A program made the translations under genes and the position numbers. From assembly GCA_017439555.1 (NCBI GenBank), contig JAFSIZ010000118.1:1-43614 (forward strand): 43,614 nt of DNA. The letters run 5' to 3'. The DNA comes from Oscillospiraceae bacterium. Its GTDB lineage: Bacteria; Bacillota; Clostridia; Oscillospirales; JAAYXM01. Shown here piece after piece: positions 40,134-43,614 of this stretch. Under the pieces are notes generated by a model. The model did no database searches. It was not told where the DNA came from and saw nothing but the letters and a program-made list of their open reading frames with translations. Every line of letters begins with the position of its first letter. Positions within the stretch are counted from its first letter, which is position 1.

Positions 40134-41156
40134 TTATGCTTTCGGATAGACAATCCCGACAGGTCTTCCGAGCTTTGCCGCCTCGACAGATGCGGCACAT
40201 ACCGCAACGGTTGATGCGCCCTCAACAGAGCTGAGCGGCGACTCCTTTCCGCCTATGAGCGCGTCAAGGAACATCTTTATTTCACTTCCGACATTGTGGT
40301 TGTTGACATCAATCGGAATGATTTCCGCGGTCTTATAGCTATCGGAGTCGACTCCGTCATCAACAAACAGCTGCATCGAATCCGAGGTATTGTCGCAGAT
40401 AATTGTGCCCTTTGTTCCATAGAACACAGAACGCATTGTGTAGTTGCGGCGGCAGCCTATCGAAACAAACACCTTCCCCATAACGTCATTCGGGAATTTA
40501 TAGATAGCGATGGAGGTGTCGTTTACCGGCCAGTCCGGCATAAGCTTGTGGTTAGCATGTGCATATACTTCGCTCGGATTTCCTGCAATCCAGCGAAGAA
40601 GGTCAACCGCATGGCAGCCACCTCCTATAAAGCCGTGGCGATCCGGATCAACGCGCCAATCGTCCCTTCCTCTTGATTTTTCATAACAATGGGCATACTC
40701 ACTCTCGACAAAGCAGAGCTCACCTATCTTCCCTTCCGAAATAAGCTCCTTTGCCTTGCGGAATGCAGGAGTGAAGCGGCAGACCTGACCTATCATGAGA
40801 AATCCGCCGGTTTCCTTTTCAATCCTCATCATCTCTTCACATTCAGCAACCGTGAGCGCCATCGGCTTCTCACAGAGCACTGCCTTTCCTGCCTCAAGGA
40901 ATGCCTTCGTCATCGGAAGGTGAAGCTTGTCGGGTACGACGAGAATCACAGCATCGACATTCGGATCTGCTGCAAGCTCCATATAGTCTGTCGTCCCTTT
41001 CACGGCTCCGAATTCCTTTTTTGCTTCCTCGACAAGCTCTTCATACTTGTCGCAGATAGCATAAAGCGTCGCCCCTTCGTTTTCAACAACACCCTTCATA
41101 TGCCCCTTGGCCATTCCGCTGCAGCCGATGACTGCTATATTGATATTTTTCTTCAT
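40134..41156 (-). CDS. Gfo/Idh/MocA-family sugar dehydrogenase
   Basis: This 340-residue NAD(P)-dependent oxidoreductase acts on sugars, inositols or related polyols. The Rossmann domain begins with AVIGCSGMAKGH near residue 9. LCEKPMALTVAECEEM near 94 holds the conserved EKP lysine. The C-terminal alpha/beta domain has GGGCHAVDLLRWI near 180, carrying the catalytic His and Asp. It is divergently transcribed from an AraC regulator 121 bases away, which probably controls it. The substrate is unknown. Confidence 0.92.
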   Translation of the reverse strand: MKKNINIAVIGCSGMAKGHMKGVVENEGATLYAICDKYEELVEEAKKEFGAVKGTTDYMELAADPNVDAVILVVPDKLHLPMTKAFLEAGKAVLCEKPMALTVAECEEMMRIEKETGGFLMIGQVCRFTPAFRKAKELISEGKIGELCFVESEYAHCYEKSRGRDDWRVDPDRHGFIGGGCHAVDLLRWIAGNPSEVYAHANHKLMPDWPVNDTSIAIYKFPNDVMGKVFVSIGCRRNYTMRSVFYGTKGTIICDNTSDSMQLFVDDGVDSDSYKTAEIIPIDVNNHNVGSEIKMFLDALIGGKESPLSSVEGASTVAVCAASVEAAKLGRPVGIVYPKA

Positions 41157-41187
41157 AATGCTTTCTATCCTCGCTTTATATTTTTTC

Positions 41188-41217
41188 TTGACTTTACCGT
41201 TAGTATAGCATTATACT
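41188..41217 (+). promoter_or_regulatory. Promoter of the AraC regulator
   Basis: A -35 TTGACT (41188-41193), an 18-base spacer and a -10 TATACT (41212-41217) lie 60 bases before the AraC start, in the divergent gap. Confidence 0.55.
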
Positions 41218-41277
41218 TATGCTGTCACAATACATATTTGTTTTATAAAATCTTCATTTTGTTTGGATGTGTTCATT

Positions 41278-42060
41278 ATGAACAGACCTATAACGGATGC
41301 AATCATCTGCTACAGCGGATTTGACCGCAACCTTCCTCCGAACCTCTCCTGGGGTCCGATAACGCGCGATGTATATATTTTTGAATGTAACACCTCGGGC
41401 TTCGGCTCCGTCATTATCAACGGGCGCGAGTTTCCTGTTGCTCCGGGTGATTGTTACATATTGCACCCCGGTAACACCATCATCCATACAACCGCATCAG
41501 ATCCGAGATGCGGTGTCTGGTTTGCTGCAAAAGGCGAGCTGATCGGCGAAATTCTTAAAGCCAACGGAATAACCTCAGATAATCCTTATGCGCCGGCTAA
41601 GCTCTTTGATGCTCTGACAAGCGAAGCGATTGCAATCGTGAATATGCAGAACGACACTGACCCCGGCGCAGAGCTTCGCCGCACAGGGCATCTTTTCTCG
41701 TTCCTCGGAATCCTTCTCGGCGCGTCACATTCCGCAGGTCGCGCCGACTGGCTGACACAGGTCACGGGATATATGGAAATCCATTATAACGAGCCGATAA
41801 GTGTTTCTGAGCTTTCAAGCGTCGCACATCTTGAGCGTAGCTATTTCTCTATCCGTTTCAAAGAAAAAACAGGGCTTTCGCCCCATTCATATCTCAGTGC
41901 CCTGCGTATACGCAAAGCGTGTGAGCTTATGCAGCGAATGCATTGCTCCGTCGCTGAGGCCGCGGAGTTAGTCGGGCTGGATTCACGCAATTTTTCGCGC
42001 ATATTCCGCCGTGAAAAGGGTATGACTCCGACACAATATTTCAAACGCATCAACGAATAG
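41278..42060 (+). CDS. AraC-family transcriptional regulator
   Basis: This is a 260-residue protein. The N-terminal cupin-like sensor domain (about 1-130) has VAPGDCYILHPGN as the usual beta-barrel turn. The C-terminal domain has two helix-turn-helix units: NEPISVSELSSVAHLERSYF near 170 and CSVAEAAELVGLDSRNFSRI near 218, followed by the AraC hallmark FRREKGMTPTQYF. The start ATG lacks a strong ribosome site; an upstream TTG five codons earlier is also possible. It lies head to head with the Gfo/Idh gene, which is its likely target. Confidence 0.88.
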   Translation: MNRPITDAIICYSGFDRNLPPNLSWGPITRDVYIFECNTSGFGSVIINGREFPVAPGDCYILHPGNTIIHTTASDPRCGVWFAAKGELIGEILKANGITSDNPYAPAKLFDALTSEAIAIVNMQNDTDPGAELRRTGHLFSFLGILLGASHSAGRADWLTQVTGYMEIHYNEPISVSELSSVAHLERSYFSIRFKEKTGLSPHSYLSALRIRKACELMQRMHCSVAEAAELVGLDSRNFSRIFRREKGMTPTQYFKRINE

Positions 42061-42108
42061 AACAAAACACCGCCTCATATACATAGTTTGTAAAGGGTGG
42101 TGTTTTTT

Positions 42109-42906
42109 ATGGTTATCAGAATTCACAAACGCACGCTTGCCATATTCTTCGCATCTGTGCTCATTTTCTGCGCGCTCCCGTATCTTTCGGAAATACCCAT
42201 CGCGGAAACCTCCTCAAAGGCAACCGTCACCGATTGGGGACTCAGCTTCCGCGAACCGGGAAAAACTCCGATCACAGACGTAAGCCACGATTACCTCAGG
42301 CAATTTGATGCATATTTCATCGGCGATGAGAGCAAGAAGGAAATTTATCTGACATTTGATGCAGGCTATGAAAACGGATTCACGCCTGAGATTCTCGATG
42401 TGCTCAAAAAGCACAACGCGCCGGCTGCGTTTTTCCTCGTCGGGAATTTCATTGACCGCGAGCCGGAGCTGGTTCGCCGCATGGTCGCAGAGGGACACAC
42501 TGTCGGCAATCACACCTCCACACATCCCGATATGTCAAAAATAGCAAATCCGGAAAGCTTTAAAGCAGAGCTTGATGCGCTCTCGGAGAAATACCGCAAT
42601 GTCACGGGAGAAGATATGAAGCTCTTCTATCGCCCACCGCAGGGGAAATTTTCGGAAGCCAATCTGCAGGCGGCTCAGAAGCTCGGATATAAAACAATAT
42701 TCTGGAGCCTCGCTTATGCAGACTGGGACAACAGCAAACAGCCATCACGGGAATCTGCGCTGAAAACGCTTTGCGAGCGCATACACCCCGGTGCAATCGT
42801 GCTTCTGCACAGCACCTCCGAGACGAACTCGAAGATACTTGATGAGCTTTTGACAAAATGGGAAGATATGGGGTATAGCTTCAAAAGCCTCGACGAGCTT
42901 ACATAG
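42109..42906 (+). CDS. pdaA: PdaA-type polysaccharide deacetylase
   Basis: This 265-residue protein has a membrane anchor or signal segment at about residues 9-27. A NodB domain at about 80-260 has LTFDAGYENGFTPEIL (motif 1), VGNHTSTHPDMSK (metal His pair), YRPPQGKFSE, the PdaA-like IFWSLAYADWD, and VLLHSTS. PdaA de-N-acetylates muramic acid to make muramic-delta-lactam in the spore cortex, so this points to a sporulating lineage if orthologous. The start follows AAAGGGTGG; an earlier GTG overlaps that site. Confidence 0.88.
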   Translation: MVIRIHKRTLAIFFASVLIFCALPYLSEIPIAETSSKATVTDWGLSFREPGKTPITDVSHDYLRQFDAYFIGDESKKEIYLTFDAGYENGFTPEILDVLKKHNAPAAFFLVGNFIDREPELVRRMVAEGHTVGNHTSTHPDMSKIANPESFKAELDALSEKYRNVTGEDMKLFYRPPQGKFSEANLQAAQKLGYKTIFWSLAYADWDNSKQPSRESALKTLCERIHPGAIVLLHSTSETNSKILDELLTKWEDMGYSFKSLDELT

Positions 42907-42944
42907 CTTCTCGTTCATATCATCCAACTAAATAAAAGAGTATA

Positions 42945-42979
42945 GAAAAAGGGCTGGCACAAATGTGTCAGCCCTTTGG
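42945..42979 (-). terminator. Terminator of the second surface-protein/peptide unit
   Basis: AAAGGGCTGNCACA pairs with TGTGTCAGCCCTTT; on the minus strand it is followed by TTTTTC. It lies about 20 bases past the peptide stop. Confidence 0.75.
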
Positions 42980-42996
42980 GGTTTGCTGTTGGTGGA

Positions 42997-43146
42997 TTAG
43001 ATGTCTGCGTTTGTAGTATCGTCAGCGCTTGTTACAATCGGCAATCTATTGTTACCAGGGTCACCCGTGTCACCGCCAGCTGATGTTGTAATAACATCCA
43101 TAGTATTGAGTGTAATTATCTCAATTTCAGGCTTTGCGTATTTCAT
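42997..43146 (-). CDS. 49-residue peptide, MKY..P...I..DVI.TS family, copy 2
   Basis: This small ORF has AAAGGAG about ten bases upstream. It reads MKYAKPEIEIITLNTMDVIT, then TSAGGDTGDPGNN and a hydrophilic Asp/Thr tail. It shares MKY, Pro6, the alternating hydrophobic strand, DVI at positions 17-19 and TS at 21-22 with the peptide at 23591-23722. It lies 35 bases behind a surface-protein gene, the same arrangement as copy 1. There is no signal peptide, Cys or known domain. Confidence 0.7.
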   Translation of the reverse strand: MKYAKPEIEIITLNTMDVITTSAGGDTGDPGNNRLPIVTSADDTTNADI

Positions 43147-43181
43147 CACTATTCTCTCCTTTCATCTTATTTTTTAATTTA

Positions 43182-43614
43182 TCAATGGAAGTAGTTATAT
43201 GCTGATGTTGCAAACTTCGCCAATTCATCTGAAACCTTTGCCTGTGCTGTTCCAACAGTTTGTGCAATGTAACTTTCAATGCTGAAATCCACACTTCCGT
43301 ATTCACTTCCATCTGCATTGTATACAACCAGATTTACCATTTGTCGCATATCCGCAACAACAAGCGAAGTGATATCAACACCGATATGGCCAGACACTTC
43401 AGTGTAGAAATCGGCACCTTCAATTCTTTCTGCTTTTTCTTCTCCATAGTGATCAGTAAACGATGCAATCGCATACATTGAACCTGAATCCACTCCATTA
43501 GCGCTAAAGTATGCTGTTAAGAGGATGTTATTCTCAAGAACCAACTGAGTACCATAGAAGTTTGTGCCTTTCACCGTCTTGTCAACAACAGTAACTTCTG
43601 TTGTGGCAAGCGCT
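43182..43614 (-). CDS. C-terminal part of a second surface protein (5' end outside window)
   Basis: About 143 residues are visible; the frame is open to the window edge, so the start is missing. NGVDSGSMYAIASF and FYTEVSGHIGVDITSLVVAD are beta-rich. The end, LVVYNADGSEYGSVDFSIES then a helical VSDELAKFATSAYNYFH, matches a C-terminal module I know from large Clostridia surface proteins (..YNADG...SIESY...L...A..YF). It is followed by the second MKY..P peptide gene, like the BspA gene at 19876-23565. Confidence 0.7.
   Translation of the reverse strand, partial: ALATTEVTVVDKTVKGTNFYGTQLVLENNILLTAYFSANGVDSGSMYAIASFTDHYGEEKAERIEGADFYTEVSGHIGVDITSLVVADMRQMVNLVVYNADGSEYGSVDFSIESYIAQTVGTAQAKVSDELAKFATSAYNYFH

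Overview
The window looks like chromosomal DNA of an anaerobic, low-to-moderate GC Firmicute of class Clostridia, probably a gut Oscillospirales/Ruminococcaceae relative. This is inferred from the gene content (rpsO-pnp, alr-mazF, membrane pyrophosphatase, SLH and BspA-like surface proteins, NusG_II/ApbE pair), AGGAGG-type ribosome binding sites and near-consensus sigma-A promoters with 17-base spacers. I ran no database search. Names rest on motifs read in the translations.

Layout. 1-6.6 kb: an SLH surface protein, a GT2 glycosyltransferase with a polytopic membrane partner, and two tandem NagA-like deacetylases. 6.6-10.2 kb: pnp and rpsO with structured leaders, then a NERD-domain protein behind a promoter-terminator unit. 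10.4-15.7 kb: a rightward run of SLOG protein, small membrane protein, nnrD, lipoprotein, alr, orphan mazF and two proteins I cannot name. 15.7-17.1 kb: NusG_II protein and apbE, leftward. 17.1-19.8 kb: a divergent membrane pyrophosphatase and a candidate small RNA, each behind one copy of the same ~98-base promoter/operator. 19.8-23.7 kb: a 1229-residue BspA-like protein followed by a 43-residue peptide. 23.8-28.6 kb: a LacI-controlled cassette (SDR, TIM-barrel-like protein, E1 alpha and beta without E2/E3). 28.6-32.2 kb: a four-gene operon joining a siroheme reductase-like ferredoxin protein to a FecBCD-type ABC importer. 32.3-34.8 kb: NSS symporter and uxuA. 35.1-36.7 kb: an accessory patch with a small membrane protein, a headless ORF, an array of short hairpins and tRNA-Ser. 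36.8-43.6 kb: glycosidase-like protein, membrane protein, prmA, Gfo/Idh dehydrogenase with divergent AraC regulator, pdaA, and the 3' end of a second surface protein followed by a 49-residue peptide.

How it works together. Several pieces serve use of host or plant sugars (NagA pair, LacI cassette, uxuA, Gfo/Idh, glycosidase-like protein). Others serve the envelope (SLH protein, BspA protein, PdaA, alr) or ion and metal economy (pyrophosphatase, NSS symporter, ABC importer).

Most unusual observations. (1) Two unlinked surface-protein genes are each followed within about 40 bases by a small peptide of the same family, starting MKY..P and ending its N-terminal block in DVI.TS. (2) An array of about seven different short hairpins with near-constant TATATCATC/ATGATATG linkers sits between tRNA-Ser and an inverted 18-base copy of its 3' end. 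(3) A duplicated promoter carrying a 30-base palindrome drives both hppA and a candidate small RNA.
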